Assembly (NCBI GenBank): GCA_030998225.1
Contig: JAPYXD010000704.1
Span: 10,044,001-10,108,000, forward strand
Length of the DNA stretch: 64,000 bases
Source: Diplolepis rosae
Lineage: Eukaryota > Arthropoda > Insecta > Hymenoptera > Diplolepididae
Reading direction: 5' to 3'
Shown here: positions 1 through 11,484 of the stretch, one piece after another
Layout of the letters: the number at the start of each line of letters is the position of its first letter
Numbering within the stretch: position 1 is the stretch's first letter
Program-made: the position numbers and the translations under genes
The notes under the pieces: model-generated
Databases searched by the model: none
What the model was told of the DNA's origin: nothing
The model's input: the letters and a program-made list of their open reading frames with translations, nothing else

Positions 1-1480
1 ATAAGATAAAATAATACGTATACAATTTTTTTGATTAAATACATAAAAATATTGAGTAATATTTATGTGAAAAATATAAGATTTTTTCTCAAATTTACTG
101 ATCTTAATTTTACGAAAAATATAACTGAATGAAATTTCTTACACAGTTTTATCAAATTAAGGCAAACATTTTTTACAGAGTTAAGGATATATTTTGACAA
201 CTATCATCTGTTGTTTAATTTTTACTAATAAACTCGTACTAGTTAGGTTTAGTTCTGCCTCACTTTCCTAAATATACGATAATTGTTACATATACGTGGT
301 TACTGCTCCACAAACTAAAGTTATGAACAGTAAACTTGCTACCAGAGAAATTAACTGCACAATTGGAAACTTCTTCAAACAGCAAATACATAGGAAAGTA
401 AGTACAGTTTACATTATTACGCAACCTAAGTCTAACAAAAAATATTATGAGAAAACTTATGATTTATGAACTTTTACAATACATAATAGCTTGTACATAT
501 ACTATGAACTAGCTTCAATCCAGAAGATATACACATTGAGCTTTGCTTTTCACAATTTTGTTACCTAGATTTCGCTGGAAACATCTGTTGGCTAAGTGAA
601 TAAAAGAATATTACTGTACTCCACTCAAACGTCTGGAAAGAATAGTAAACTTTTATGATACCGTCATTTTTTATTTGAAAGTTCTGGAGATTTGCGAATA
701 TTGGAAGCAAGACAAAAATCTGTTACTTTTTCGATATCCATTCAAATTGGTTTTCCACAAAGTGATGCTTATTTACCTACAGGGATCTGACATTATTCAA
801 TACTTCATTTGCTGGAACAGAGTTTCATACTTTGACATTTTAGACGGCTGTAGTTATGACTTTTACAAATTACAGGGAGACTAGCGTCTCACACTATCAA
901 ATAATACGTTCAGTCACACCCAGAATGTCAATCTATTGGCTATTCCATTTTAAAGTTTCGTGCATGTAACAACCCTCTCACTTATCTCACTTATCTCCCC
1001 ACTCTATCGCCCAGGTATGAAGTACGCCACGCCAAGCCACACAAGTTTTAAGTGGCCTATGCTAGTAAGTTAGACCATGTTGTGTGAATACGACCCTTGA
1101 GGCCAAAATTGGACCATAATTCTAGGTTACGCTCAAGAACTTTAGACGAAATTAGAACATTTCCAAATCTGTCAAAAAATCATTTTTGTACTTGAAATTT
1201 GATAAAAGTTAAGATTTTTAAAGTTATGTTCAAGGACTTTAGATGAAGAAAAAAAACTCTAGGACAACATTTTTTACTTGAAGAAAATTCATTCGTGAGA
1301 AGTTAACAAATTATATTATATCGAACCTATTTAAAAAATGTTTTTAATCTCGTTCGATGAAAATCGGATAAAATTCAATCCGATTAAATCCGAGACTTCA
1401 ATCCAAATATGTACTCACAGTTCTGAACGTCCATTGAACGATAAAACTCTTTTTTTCAAATGAAAATGTTTTATTAAATA
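1..1480. other. AT-rich intergenic DNA
   Basis: No coding region, RNA gene or clear repeat boundary is visible. A short stretch near 1405-1450 (containing CAGTTCTGAACGTCC) resembles, in both orientations, the inner part of the TIR element at 62005-63107 (about 62350-62410 and 62530-62580). It may be a fragment of that family. The only open frame of note (675-884) has no recognisable composition. Confidence 0.6.
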
Positions 1481-1901
1481 CAGGGTGGGTCATTTAACAT
1501 TTGGAATTTGAATCGGCTATAAAAAAAAAATTATGGATATTTTTCCAAAAGTATGGTTTTATTAGAAAGATTGGACCTTTCCATTGACGCTTGCTATTGA
1601 TCCGCACCAAACTGTCACTTAATGTGGGTGCATCGCCTTCTCAATGATGACGTTTGGATTTTCTGAGCCCCGAAAGCGACAATTTTGCTTATTGAACTTT
1701 TGTCCAAAGAATCGGAAATGTACTCAAAAATTGGGTTGATCGAATGGGGCACTGTAAGGCCATCCGTGGCAGTCATTTGAATGATGTTGTGTTTCATTCT
1801 TAACACATAGTCGACCGATCAGGGAGATCTCCCCATTTTGACAGTTTTTTTTTTATAGCCGATTCAAATTCCAAATGTTAAAGGGGATATTTGCCCAGCT
1901 G
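1481..1901. mobile_element. mariner/Tc1-type MITE with TA duplication
   Basis: The left end starts CAGGGTGGGTCATTTAAC after TA (1479-1480). The right arm (about 1841-1882) is the reverse complement of 1492-1530 and includes the shared block TTTGGAATTTGAATCGGC. The element ends before TA at 1902-1903. Arms of about 40 bp match well, while the outer right end is degraded. The 421 bp length and TA flanks fit an internally deleted Tc1/mariner derivative. The interior is open on the minus strand (1615-1806), but I do not recognise it as a transposase domain. Confidence 0.7.
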
Positions 1902-2339
1902 TATAAGGGGTTTAACCTCATGAAAGAAGACGGATGCAATTCTCGGAAGTCACTGCACAGCCTCTGCGATCTGTGACAAAGCTCAATCTAAATGATCCTG
2001 TTCGAACGGCATCCCACTAGGAGTGCCCCGCCGCCGAGTAGTGTTTCTCCGACCCACAAGAAGGTAAGGCTGATCTAAGCCTAGCTCTGCCGAGGTGGTC
2101 TATGCCATGCTGAATCAGGAGCCAGCTCCTTCGGGACCTTGATCAGGAAGTACGTAGTGAACACAGTCGTCAGAGTCTATGCTGCCCCGAACGAGTCCTG
2201 TCTGTCCGCGTTTTCCGAGACTGGCTGAGCTGAGGTTGGGCCTCAGAGAACCGGGGTAGGACTACAGCCTGAAGGGTACATCCGTTCCCAACTATTCCGA
2301 CTCGCTTCTTTACGTACGATGCACTGGTAAATTAAGTTA

Positions 2340-3098
2340 TGGCAAACGCAAATCACGCGAAGGGAAATAAGAAGACGGTAGCTCCTCAAGAGGCTGAGAG
2401 ATGAGAGGGCATCCTCCAGCTCCTGAGGGAGGAAAGAACGAAACGAAAATACAAGGCCGTGCCCTAAGTCATCCAAGATGGAATGCTCGTAACTAACTTG
2501 GCGCCCGTGAAATAGAGTATTGGGGAGGCTTCTGAGGTTCTCGGAAGTCTCGTAAACACTCATAAGTGCTAGAGCCAGAGCGGGATGGAGATCCAGAAAA
2601 GACTGGATTTCCATCCCGCTATCTGGAAAGCTGTTGTGCGCCAGAGGCCCCGTTCGGCATCTCTAGACGACACACCAAAGATTCGGTTTAACGTTGAGAA
2701 CAGGGTGGCGTCCTCGAAATCCGAGGACCGGATTCTAAAAGAAAGGAAGGCTAGTACATCACCACACTATACTAAGGTCGCCAAGAGCCAGCCCTCCACA
2801 AAGGCAGTGAACTGGAAAGAGTAAGGGGTTGAATGAGTAAACTTCCGCATCCGAGAGCATGCCGGGATTGTCCGATATTTCAGGTGCCTCAGGTATGGCC
2901 ATGTGTCCTATAGCTGCGGCGGTCTCAGTGGGAAAGATACCTACTGAAGGTATGACGACGCAACACATATGCCCAAGGATTTTAAGGGCCAGCCAAGGTG
3001 CTTAACTTGCGCGCACAAGGGCGAAAAACATACCAGCGCAAACACTTCATGCCCGGTGTTCCGAGAAGAACTGAGAAAGTCAAGAGATAGGAAGTGAA
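2340..3098 (+). pseudogene. LINE ORF1 (gag-like, CCHC zinc knuckles), broken
   Basis: The chosen start is the ATG at 2340 (MANANHAKGNKK...). The frame is interrupted by stops, but 2585-2824 stays open with basic, Ser/Lys-rich sequence typical of ORF1 middles. Downstream are a degenerate CCHC knuckle (FRCLRYGHVSYSC; first Cys lost) and a second Cys cluster (CLTCAHKGEKHTSANTSC) near 2990-3060. By family knowledge ORF1 binds RNA and packages the retrotransposon RNP. Several stops and missing Cys residues mean it is dead. An alternative is another LINE clade with the same knuckles (I, Jockey); the R1 assignment rests on resemblance to the better preserved copy at 22366-22677. Confidence 0.6.
2579..2620. 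repeat. 18-bp inverted repeat (hairpin) inside LINE ORF1
   Basis: Arms at 2579-2596 and 2603-2620 (AGCGGGATGGAGATCCAG and its complement with one mismatch) are separated by six bases. It falls where the ORF1 frame reopens. It may mark a local inversion/duplication scar or an RNA hairpin in the element. Confidence 0.8.
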
Positions 3099-3149
3099 GT
3101 TGCTGCAACTCAAGTAACTGCAAACGAAAAAATCGATTTATTGAAAATT

Positions 3150-3415
3150 TAAATTAGATCTACTGCCTTAACAAAAACGCGTCACCCATGATGCAGAAAG
3201 CTTTTTTATACTCAAAACATCGTGTAAAATATAGCAAACACGGTCTATCAAAATGTTTACAATGTCAGCAAGCTCGCGTACCTTCAGCCGGCGATTATTT
3301 AATACGGCATTATGGATTTTTGTGACGATTTCGTTGGTGGTAATGGTTTTTGGGCATCTCAAACGTTCATCATCTTGAATGGATGCACGACCACGTGCAC
3401 ATCCTAACAGCCCAA
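3150..3415 (-). pseudogene. mariner transposase N-terminal fragment
   Basis: The minus-strand frame (3422-3168) reads GRASIQDDERLRCPKTITT, then a helix-turn-helix region (KIHNAVLNNRRLKVRELADIV...). This matches the DNA-binding half of mariner transposases: GRTSxxDDERSGRP linker, then paired-like HTH. It ends near the position of the conserved WVPR-type motif (here ASWVTRF). No TIR and no catalytic domain are present, so it is an orphan fragment. It abuts the LINE remnant at 3110. Confidence 0.75.
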
Positions 3416-3419
3416 ATTT

Positions 3420-3927
3420 CAATTTTATGCATTTTTCAGAAAATTAGAAAATTTGTTTGCTTTGCTCGATCACTACAAACAAGCAAGCAAACGCAACCCT
3501 CGTACACAATTTCTAATTCTAATTATTCTAACCTAGGATTCATTCGGTCTGATTCTGATTGAAAACTCCGTTAAAATTTATACCGATTGAAGGCTCTGAT
3601 TAAATCGAAATGAGTCAGATTCACTTTTGACCAATTTGGATCAAACGAGATGCCTTCGATTCAAAAGGATTAAGTCGCATTTATCTCCAACCTATTTGCA
3701 AAAGACAAGATTCAAAACGTTTATCGAATTGAATTAGAATAGTTCCAGAACAGATTTTGGAATCACTCGAATTTTTTCGGATTGAATCAAGGTCACAAAC
3801 ATTTACAGAATAGAGCAATTTTAATTATTGACTACGTCTAATAATAAGTCCAACCGTTTGACATTGTAACTACATCAATGTAGAGACCAAAATGTTAATA
3901 AAAATAAACAGTGGATAACATTTATTA
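3420..3927. other. no gene seen
   Basis: AT-rich DNA with repeated GATT/AATC-type words around 3540-3790 but no clean period, open frame or boundary that I can define. Confidence 0.5.
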
Positions 3928-4350
3928 ATGAGGCGCTTAGATCAAAAGGGAAGTAAATATTGCTGTTATAGGAAAGTGAATCATAAAAACGGTTGGAGCA
4001 AAAGGAAGATAAATCTTCAGCGGTAAAGCGAAGCAAAATAAAGTTGGAGCAAAAGAGAGACAAGTTTTTTTCAGCGGTAAAGCGAAACAAAATGAAGTTG
4101 GAGGAAAAAAGTGACTCTGTTGTCCTGCTTTAATGTTGGAGCAAAAGCGAGACAACCGAGTCACTCTTTTCTTCCAACTTTATTTTGTTTCGCTCTACCG
4201 CTAAAAAATATTTGTCTCTCTTTTGCTCTAACTTTATTTTATTTCGCTTTACCGCTGGAAAAGATTTGTCTTCCTTTTGCTCCAACCATTTTTATGTTTC
4301 ACTTTTCTATGACAGCAATATTTACTTTCCTTTTGCAATATGCGCCTCAT
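3928..4350. repeat. foldback (long inverted repeat) element
   Basis: The termini are ATGAGGCGC (3928-3936) and GCGCCTCAT (4342-4350). The two halves are reverse complements over about 190 bp, with the centre near 4130. Each arm contains two tandem copies of a unit of about 65 bp around the shared phrase TTGGAGCAAAAG plus an AGCGGTAAAGCGAA block. The apparent open frames on both strands here are mirror images of one another and are not genes. The DD41D element at 4354 inserted at a TA immediately beyond its right end. Confidence 0.85.
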
Positions 4351-4353
4351 GTA

Positions 4354-6111
4354 CAGGGCGAGGCACATAAAGTTTTACAGAGCGATAGCACTCAAACTAA
4401 TGATCATATCCAAAAAATTTTCAGACAAAAGTTTCAGTATCCGAGAAAACCATCATACTCGACCACCCTATTTCTTTATCGGTGGAGGCGCTGAAGCTAC
4501 GTTAAGGTCAACTCCACTTTTTAAAATGGAACCATGTATTTCTTTCTCGATGACATTATTACCGATTTTAAGAAGAATTCAGCGACCTACAACACAAGAT
4601 CATTCTGGTCACGCAAAGTACGAAAATAGTCGAAAAATCATTTTCATTTCTTTTCATTTCTTACGATACCCATAATAATACACATCGATAGGGTATTGTT
4701 GACATCGGCAGAAAGTAAGCATTTTCTGTTGACATATCAGTTAGTCACGCATTACCTTCTAATGTGAGTATATCGGAACGCGAAAATGAACGATTTTCAA
4801 GAATATTTTGATATGTTGATGGTGCTGGGGGAATGCAGTAAACATTACAGAAAAGCCCAAGCTTTGTATGCGGTTCGTTATCCGGATAGGCAACAAAAAT
4901 CGCACATGGTTGTTAAGCGATTAGCTGACCGTTTCTGTCGCTTCGGTACAGTGAAACAAACACGAGTCAAATGTCGACCAATTGTTAATGAAAATAATGC
5001 GGCTGCTATCTTAGCTTTTGCTGCACTAAATCCACATACGAGCAGCAGGCAAATGGAAAAAATTAGTGGAATTACTCAGCGATCTGTATTAAGAATATTA
5101 CATCAACACAAGTTCCATCCGTATCGTATGTCATTACATCAGGATTTGTACGGCAATGATTTCCTAAAATGCGTCAATTTCTGTAAATGGATTCGTAGAA
5201 AAATGCGCACAGATGTCTCATCAATGGGTAAATGAGAATCCTCGATGGATGAGAACTGTACCGTTTCAACATCCGTGGTCTGTTAATTGTTGATGCGGCA
5301 TTATCGGCGATCACGTCATTGGTCCATATTTTTTTTAAGGTCGCTTGACTGGAAAAGTTTACGCAAGCTTTCTGCAAAACGTACTGCCTCAATTAATGGA
5401 AGACGTGCCCTTGCATGTTCGCATGAACATGTGGGTGCAACACGACGGTGCACCACCCCATTATGCTCTGTGTTTAAGACAAGTGATGAATGAGATTGCT
5501 GACGAAAAGTGGATAAGACGAGGCGGCCCTGTAGCTTGGCCACCTCGTTCGCCAGATGTAACATCACCAGATTACTTTTTATGAACCAGGTTTTGTCAAA
5601 GAACGCGTAATGGCGGTAGCACCTACCACGCCTGACGACATGAAAGAAAGGATACGCCGAGCATGTACCGAAATTACACCACAAATTTTGGCTGAAGTTA
5701 GATGGTCTTTTCATCAGCGAATTAACAAGTGCTTACAAGACGAGGGTCATCACTTCGAACATCTTCTATAGGTAGATCCAAACCAAGGTTAGTGGATCCT
5801 TTGAAAGTGATTATTCCGATGTTTCGATTTTTCAACTATTTTTATACTTTGCGTGACTAGAATGACCTTGTGTTCTAGGTCGCTGAATTCGTCTTAAAAT
5901 CGGTAATAATGTCTTCGAAAATAAAATACATGGTTCCATTTTGAAAAGTGGAGCTGACCTTGACATAGCTTCAGCGCCTGCACCGATAAAAAAATAGGGT
6001 GGTCGAATATGACGGCTTTCTCGAACACTAAAACTTTTTTCTGAAACATTTTTGGATATGATCAATAGTTTGAGTGCTATCGCTCTGTAACACTTTATGT
6101 GCCTCACCCTG
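4354..6111 (+). mobile_element. DD41D Tc1/mariner-type element, copy A
   Basis: Both ends carry a TIR of about 60 bp beginning CAGGGYGAGGCACATAAAG and including GAGCGATAGCACTCAAACTA. TA duplications lie at 4352-4353 and 6112-6113. The same TIR bounds copy B at 48687-51045. The length of 1758 bp fits a single-transposase element. The transposase is on the plus strand and is inactive. Confidence 0.93.
4786..5771 (+). pseudogene. DD41D transposase, copy A (inactive)
   Basis: It starts at the ATG at 4786 (MNDFQEYFDMLMVLGECSKH). Residues 1-140 hold two helix-turn-helix units (ending RILHQHKFHPYRMSLHQDLYG), which bind TIRs in this family. A small deletion near 5212-5222, seen by comparison with copy B, removes the first catalytic Asp (FLSDEANF in copy B). 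Downstream MNMWVQHDGAPPHYA holds the second catalytic Asp, and SPDVTSPDYFL the third. The spacing between them is 41 residues, hence DD41D. There are stops in VNC*CG and YFF*GR, and a 3-4 nt indel after YFL shifts frame. The frame ends in EHLL at 5771. Members of this family cut and paste DNA at TA sites. Confidence 0.88.
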
Positions 6112-6255
6112 TATAATATTTTTAAAAAGAATAAAAGTTCCTAGAACATAAAAGTTAAGCTATTTGTTTTACCAGTGGGGAAAACGAGCAATTACCGAAG
6201 AGTGTGAAGTTTGCAACACGAACCGAAGGCGAGTTCTGCAATTACACTAATTGAC

Positions 6256-6487
6256 AAATGCTTGTTTCCAACGAGTGAAACACGTTATTTTTTCCAACAC
6301 TTCTAGTGACAATTGTAATTTCACCGTCTGTATCCAGGCGAGAAAATGGCTGATTTCACAACAGTTGCTATTTCCCCCATATGGGTTGAAAATAGCCATT
6401 TCTCGTCTCAAATCAGACGGTGAAAGTACAATCGTCACTAAACTCGTTGGAAAAAATAACGTGTTTCACTCATGGAGAACAAATATC
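6256..6487. repeat. small inverted-repeat element (MITE-like)
   Basis: The left arm (about 6262-6353) and right arm (about 6378-6485) are imperfect reverse complements sharing GAGTGAAACACGTTATTTTT and TTTCACCGTCTG, with a loop of about 25 bp. There is no coding capacity beyond mirror-image frames. The duplication at its ends is unclear. Confidence 0.75.
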
Positions 6488-6489
6488 TA

Positions 6490-8690
6490 TTCCATGAACT
6501 TTATGATCAGATTACTCAACTAATACTAACTAGATTGAGTTAGACAACCTGGTCTAAAAGATAAGAATATTATTCATAATTACTTTTGAAAAAAATATGT
6601 TCTGTCAAGATAAATTACATGCTTTCGAGTAATATTTCATGTCTGAAAGTCTACGGAATTTATAAGTGCAAATATATTTTGTACATATAAATTTTGAAGA
6701 AATTTGCGTGGATATTGATATTTACTATTTCGGTGAACCACTAATCTCGTGGTTATAAGTTGGTAAACTTCTTCTGGGAATTTGTAAAGAATTGGAGATT
6801 GAAAATTTCGCCTTGAGCTGTATTCACCAACAGAGCTCTACACATTGAGGACTCAAAGTAGCTGTGAATTCCAGCATCTCGACCTTTAAATTGCATGTAA
6901 TGTTACCTACTTCTCTCCCGAGTTCCAGAAAACGATTTCGGACAGTTCATTTCGTATTTGTTGGTTTCTACATCGTCAATATCAATTCTTTTAGTTGACA
7001 AAATCGAGACTTCTTACTTTGTAAAAATTATATGCAGATCAATGATGGTTGAGAATACATTTACAAACAATTATTCTCAAAATAACTGTTAAAAATAATT
7101 AATTTTTTATTTTATTTTCTCATGTACTTAAGGGCATTTCATACTCAAAAACTTATGAAATTTTATTGTTTATACGTTTTTATGTAGGCTTATCCCTTTC
7201 ACTTTTCAGTAAAAAAATGGAGGACAAGATTTTTGTAAGCACAACACTGGCAATTTCACAATATTATCTACAGGTACTACAATGTTATATTGTATAATTA
7301 TGAAAAATGTAATAAGTCTCAAGATTAACATAGAAGCCCAAAATTATCTTTAATAATTCCAATTATTTCAGACCCAATCTTATAAAAACTATACATTTGG
7401 TTGTTTACATGAACAAAGTATCATACGTTCTTGAGGTTTGCGGAAAAATAGATCTCGGAAAAATATGTAATTACATATTCTAGAATCGTTTAGAAGAAAA
7501 GGAATAATTTCCCTTGAAAAAATTCGAAAAGTAAAGAAAGTATTTACTTTAGAACTATCATTTTCAACTGAAATTAATATTTTCATCCAATGATGGATTT
7601 TAATGAAAGATGGCTCATTTTCTTCTTTGAACAATTTTAAAAGATTCCACTCTCTTTACATTTTTCATTAATGTCTCATTTTCTAACTACAGCTATTTAA
7701 TTGTGAAATTTGTCATATTTTTTGACATTTCCTTCCAGCAGTTAGAAAAGTTTTCGAGAAAAACATGTTTAAATTTGCACATGCATAATAACTTAATCCA
7801 TGTATTGCTTCGCGTTCTTGAGTGTAAAACAACAATTTTTTTCATTCCAAAAGTAAATTCATAGCAAATGAAAAAGGAAGATTGATATTTGCTAATTTCC
7901 TAAGTATCACGTGCCATTAATTTTAATTAGATCAAAAACTTTAATAGGTAAAATTTGTAGAGCTTTCTGAGCACTACCCGAGCAGAAATTTGTTGAGAAA
8001 AAATGGTTTCTGTCTATCAGCTTTTCAGACGTAGCCAATTCTATGAAGGCATTGGTAAACCGCTTAACAGCGATACTTGAAAAAATTCAAATAGAAACTC
8101 CAATAGAGAAATGTGAAGTCACTGGATCAAAAAACTTTACATTTTCTATACGGAAAATGCGATATAAATATTCATTAACCAGTATGAAGGAAAGTTAATT
8201 AAAAATCTTCAAAGGATATCTTTTAAGTGGCTTGATTACTGATAGTCAAAAAAACTCTGCCCGATTTTATATCGGCTGTAATTAATTTTCTATTATATGT
8301 TAATGTAGTTCGAATTAAAAATTAAGTATTTTTAATTTGTTTTCAATTGAAAAAAGTGATTTCTTTGGATCAAAGAAATGGTTTTATTGATATAACGAGG
8401 GGAACTGCGGACGTGGTGCTTTTTGTATGCATTCATAATTTCTTTAGAAAAATTTCATGGCCTCAAACTAAAATTTTGAACTTTCTATGAGTCCATATTT
8501 TTCCAGTTTTAAGAAAAAAGGGTTTCAAAAAAGCCTAACTGGATATACTGGATATATAGTCTCTGACTGAACGATTTTTAAACAACTGACTAAGCACTTA
8601 AAAAAAAAAATGATTTAAGCTTTTATTTATTTAATGAATAAATCAATAAATTAGAATATAATTTTTAAAGCCATACTATCATTATTTAGT
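6490..8690. other. no gene seen (AT-rich)
   Basis: Unstructured AT-rich DNA. Open frames such as 7389-7634 (minus) are short, low-complexity and unlike any family I recognise. No boundaries or repeats of note are visible. Confidence 0.55.
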
Positions 8691-8692
8691 AA

Positions 8693-8950
8693 TTTTCCCT
8701 AAATCATTTTAGTCGATTATGTCGATCATTAGAAGAGTGTATCACTCACCGTGATAACGGAACTCTACTATATCGACCTTATCAACCTGTTATTTAGAAT
8801 AAACGTCATTCAAGACTAGATGGAATTTTCAATATATTTGAAAAAATTTTCTGTGAAAAAGGAACGCTTTAACTCCGCTGGGTATCGAGCCCGGGACCTT
8901 CCGATTGTCGGTCGAATGCTCTATCATCTGAGATGCGGAGGTTCCACACA
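8693..8950 (-). mobile_element. tRNA-derived SINE, copy 1
   Basis: Read on the minus strand, it begins near 8947 with a tRNA-like head (a clover-leaf-like D arm with GATAGAGC, and a T arm with B box GGCTCGATACC at 8881-8891, one mismatch from GGTTCGANNCC). A body and a tail of about 90 bp follow, ending near 8693. Copy 2 (53070-53340) is collinear throughout. The A box here is degraded (CATCTCAGATG). The 3' tail also exists alone at 53400-53495. SINEs of this type are pol III transcripts mobilised by a LINE. Confidence 0.85.
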
Positions 8951-8959
8951 AGTAGATGA

Positions 8960-9770
8960 ATCTTATCTAAATTTTTTAGCGTTTTCACATTTTATATATC
9001 TTTGGTTATTTAGTACTTGTAATCTACAAATAAATGAATCACGAGTAATGAGTGATTAGAAATTAACATGACGTTGGCATGCGCGTTAATTAAGGTTTGA
9101 TAACCATAACACTGAAAGGCATTCAATTATCGCTTGATTGCGTTTATAGAGATTTTATACACGGTAAACCAAATTTAGTGATGAACGAAACTATCTAGAC
9201 ATAAAGTAGATAGTAATCTTTGCGTAAAGATAAACATTATAGTTCAGTCTAAAATATCCATACCAGAAATCTGTTAATGATTTCATGATTTTCTACTCAC
9301 TCTGTAAAATTTGTTGGTATTATACGTCACTCAAAAATTAACATTAACATTTAATTAATTTAATTAACATTATATTAATGTTCTGTGACTAAATGCAGTA
9401 TCCATTTAAGAGTTTTAATATTTTCATAATTACATTCAATAAACATCACTTATTTGGGATATAGGAGAGTACGTGGATGTGTTATAATTTTCGAACTTCG
9501 GATATTGAGTTGAAAAAAATTATGAAAAAAGGAAGCAGCTAAATTGAAAGTCGTAAATAAATTCGAAGACTTTTTGAAATCGTTTCAAATTTCTGTCTTC
9601 CAATGTATTAAAATTGTGTTGAATTCAAAACCTTTCATTTTTATTGCAAGGGAAAGTATATGGTAGTTGGAATGAAAGAAGATTTCTAAATTGTAAAGTG
9701 ACATGTTTGATAATATGTCTGCTATTATATTGACCCAAAATTCACAGAATTTTTGTTAATTTCTCACTTT
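8960..9770. other. no gene seen
   Basis: AT-rich DNA downstream of the SINE with no convincing open frame or repeat. Confidence 0.5.
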
Positions 9771-9774
9771 TTTA

Positions 9775-11095
9775 CATTCTCATCATGGATGAGAAGGTAT
9801 TGGTTTTATGTGAAAAATGACTTTCGAAAATTTCATCAAATCTTTACGTTTTGAGATCCCCTGAGTCCGAAAAAAGGGTTTTTACGAAAGTGTCTGTCTG
9901 TCTGTCTGTAGGTCGTGTGCGGCATAACTCTTGATAGAATTATCAGATGGAATTGAGCTTTGGTACACTTTATCGGAGCCGAAAAAGTAAGGACAAGTTC
10001 GTTAACCAGTCACATCCATTCAAAATTGAGGGGTTGAGCACCACTTTTGTGTTTTTGAAAATAATTTTTTGAAAAAATCAAAAATTTCAATACTGGTTTT
10101 AGATAGTGCTCATAAATCTCTACAAATTATCCTAATAACATTTTTTGATTAAATCAAAATTAGAAATGTTACAGCATATTCAAATTCGAAAAAAGTCAAT
10201 ATCAAAATTCCATTTTCCAGTTAAATTATACGAGATACGAAAAAACGTTATGATACAATATTATTGAATACATAAAGACCTACAAATTTGAATTATAATA
10301 TTTTTTCATAAGATGCATATTTTTCTTTTTAATTAGAAAAAAAAATATTGAAAATCCAAAATTCAATTTTTTAACAATAATATGTAAAATAAGAAAAAAA
10401 CGTAAGAATACAATGTTGTTAGTTTCAAAAAGATCTACAAGTTTTGTCTCACACAGTTTCTGATAAAAGATATATTTTTCGTTTCAATTCCAAAAAATAC
10501 GATTAAAATTCAAAAATTCCATTTTTTAGACAAAATATGTGAGATACAAAAAAACTTTGAGATGAAAAATTGTTTGGCTAAATAAGGTCTACACATTCTT
10601 ATCGAGAAATTTCTCGACAGGATGTATATTTTAATTTTTTGATTTTTAATATTGAAAAAATTCGATTTGTTTCACCAAAATATGTGAGATACGAAATAAG
10701 CGTTGTTCTGCAAAATCGTTTCCTTAAATAAAGTCTACGATTGTTTTTCCTTTTTGAGATAAAATAAAATAAATTTATCAATAATCATATAATTTATTAA
10801 AAAGTTACAAAAATGCATACAGAAAATCGAGCGCGAAGCGCGAGTGTCATGATGAGAATGTGTTCCTTAAGGCCGATAGAGCCTTAAGTAAATTGAATTT
10901 CCTGTTTCACTTAATCTGAAAAAGAAACTTAGTGAATTTGAGAAAATGACTAATTTACATCATCTTTAATATCATTAAATTGGTTTGAGTTTCAGTATTA
11001 AATTATAAGAAATAAACTTAAACGTATGCGAAGCGCGACGATCGAATCGCGCGCCCTAGACGCGCTCAAACTTGCGCGCGAAGCGGGCAGATTTT
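9775..11095 (+). repeat. long dispersed repeat, copy 1 (TCTG run, GCGCGAAGCGCG motifs)
   Basis: A (TCTG)n run lies at 9887-9907. The flanking text (TTGGTTTTATGTGAAAAATG... and GGAATTGAGCTTTGG...) recurs in 55890-56170. From about 10060 to 10770 four or more diverged units of about 165 bp each contain GTGAGATACGAAA-type words. The block ends with GAGCGCGAAGCGCGAG (about 10829) and a similar GC-rich block at 11022-11090. The hairpin CCTTAAGGC...GCCTTAAG at about 10868-10892 is followed by sequence that recurs inverted at 27595-27680. No protein is recognisable; the class is unknown. Confidence 0.75.
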
Positions 11096-11440
11096 TTTTC
11101 TTTCAAAGTCCTCAAGAAAAGTTTTCAAAATTCAAAACTGTTGGCGTTTTATTATTAATAACCAACTAGGCATGCTTTTTTACAAAAAAAAAAAAAAACA
11201 AACAAAAACTTCTGGCCTGTCTGTTTACAAATTTCTAAGTTTTTTGTTCATTTTATCCGGTTTTCTATATACAGTGAATTCTACATATTTTTTCCAATTC
11301 GTGTTTTTGCTTACTAAACTTCTTCATTTTGAATTGGAAGCGATGAGATAAGTTTTTGAGTTTTATGATTATCCTTATTTTAACTATCTTCTACATTTTT
11401 ATCTTTTACAAAAATCTTGAATTAATTTTTTAATTTATGA

Positions 11441-11480
11441 CACTGGAAAGGGCCCCCATATGTGGCCGAAACATTTGCCT
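11441..11480 (+). ncRNA. degenerate hammerhead-ribozyme-like motif (Penelope-type)
   Basis: The sequence reads CTGGAAAG, a stem II with GGCC...GGCC arms, then CGAAACATTTGCC. It aligns with the better copy at 43550-43587, and both are followed by similar text (GAAACTGACCCACTGCC against GAACTGACCCCATGCC). The CUGAUGA core is mutated, so cleavage is not expected. Penelope-like retroelements carry such ribozymes in their terminal repeats. Confidence 0.6.
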
Positions 11481-11484
11481 CCTC

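Larger units (their letters stand above)
1904..3110 (+). mobile_element. R1-like non-LTR retrotransposon remnant (5' leader + ORF1)
   Basis: This stretch is far GC-richer than its surroundings. A leader of about 430 bp is followed by an ATG at 2340 and a broken frame whose C-terminal part carries nucleocapsid-like zinc-knuckle remains. The order (leader, ORF1 with CCHC knuckles) is that of R1/Jockey-type LINEs. No reverse transcriptase or endonuclease sequence follows, so ORF2 and the 3' end are missing. It sits directly against the MITE at 1481-1901 upstream and a minus-strand mariner fragment downstream. Confidence 0.6.

Noticed and set aside
4111..4494. 127-codon plus-strand frame over the foldback
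   Set aside because: Mirror frames exist on the other strand because the region is palindromic, and the peptide is a repeat of the arm units.
5316..5714. 132-codon minus-strand frame in DD41D copy A
   Set aside because: Antisense of the catalytic part of the transposase; the equivalent shadow occurs in copy B (49885-50136).
8880..8947. Possible tRNA genes at the SINE heads (also 53262-53340)
   Set aside because: A and B boxes exist, but the acceptor stem does not pair and both copies continue into a shared non-tRNA body and tail; this is a SINE.
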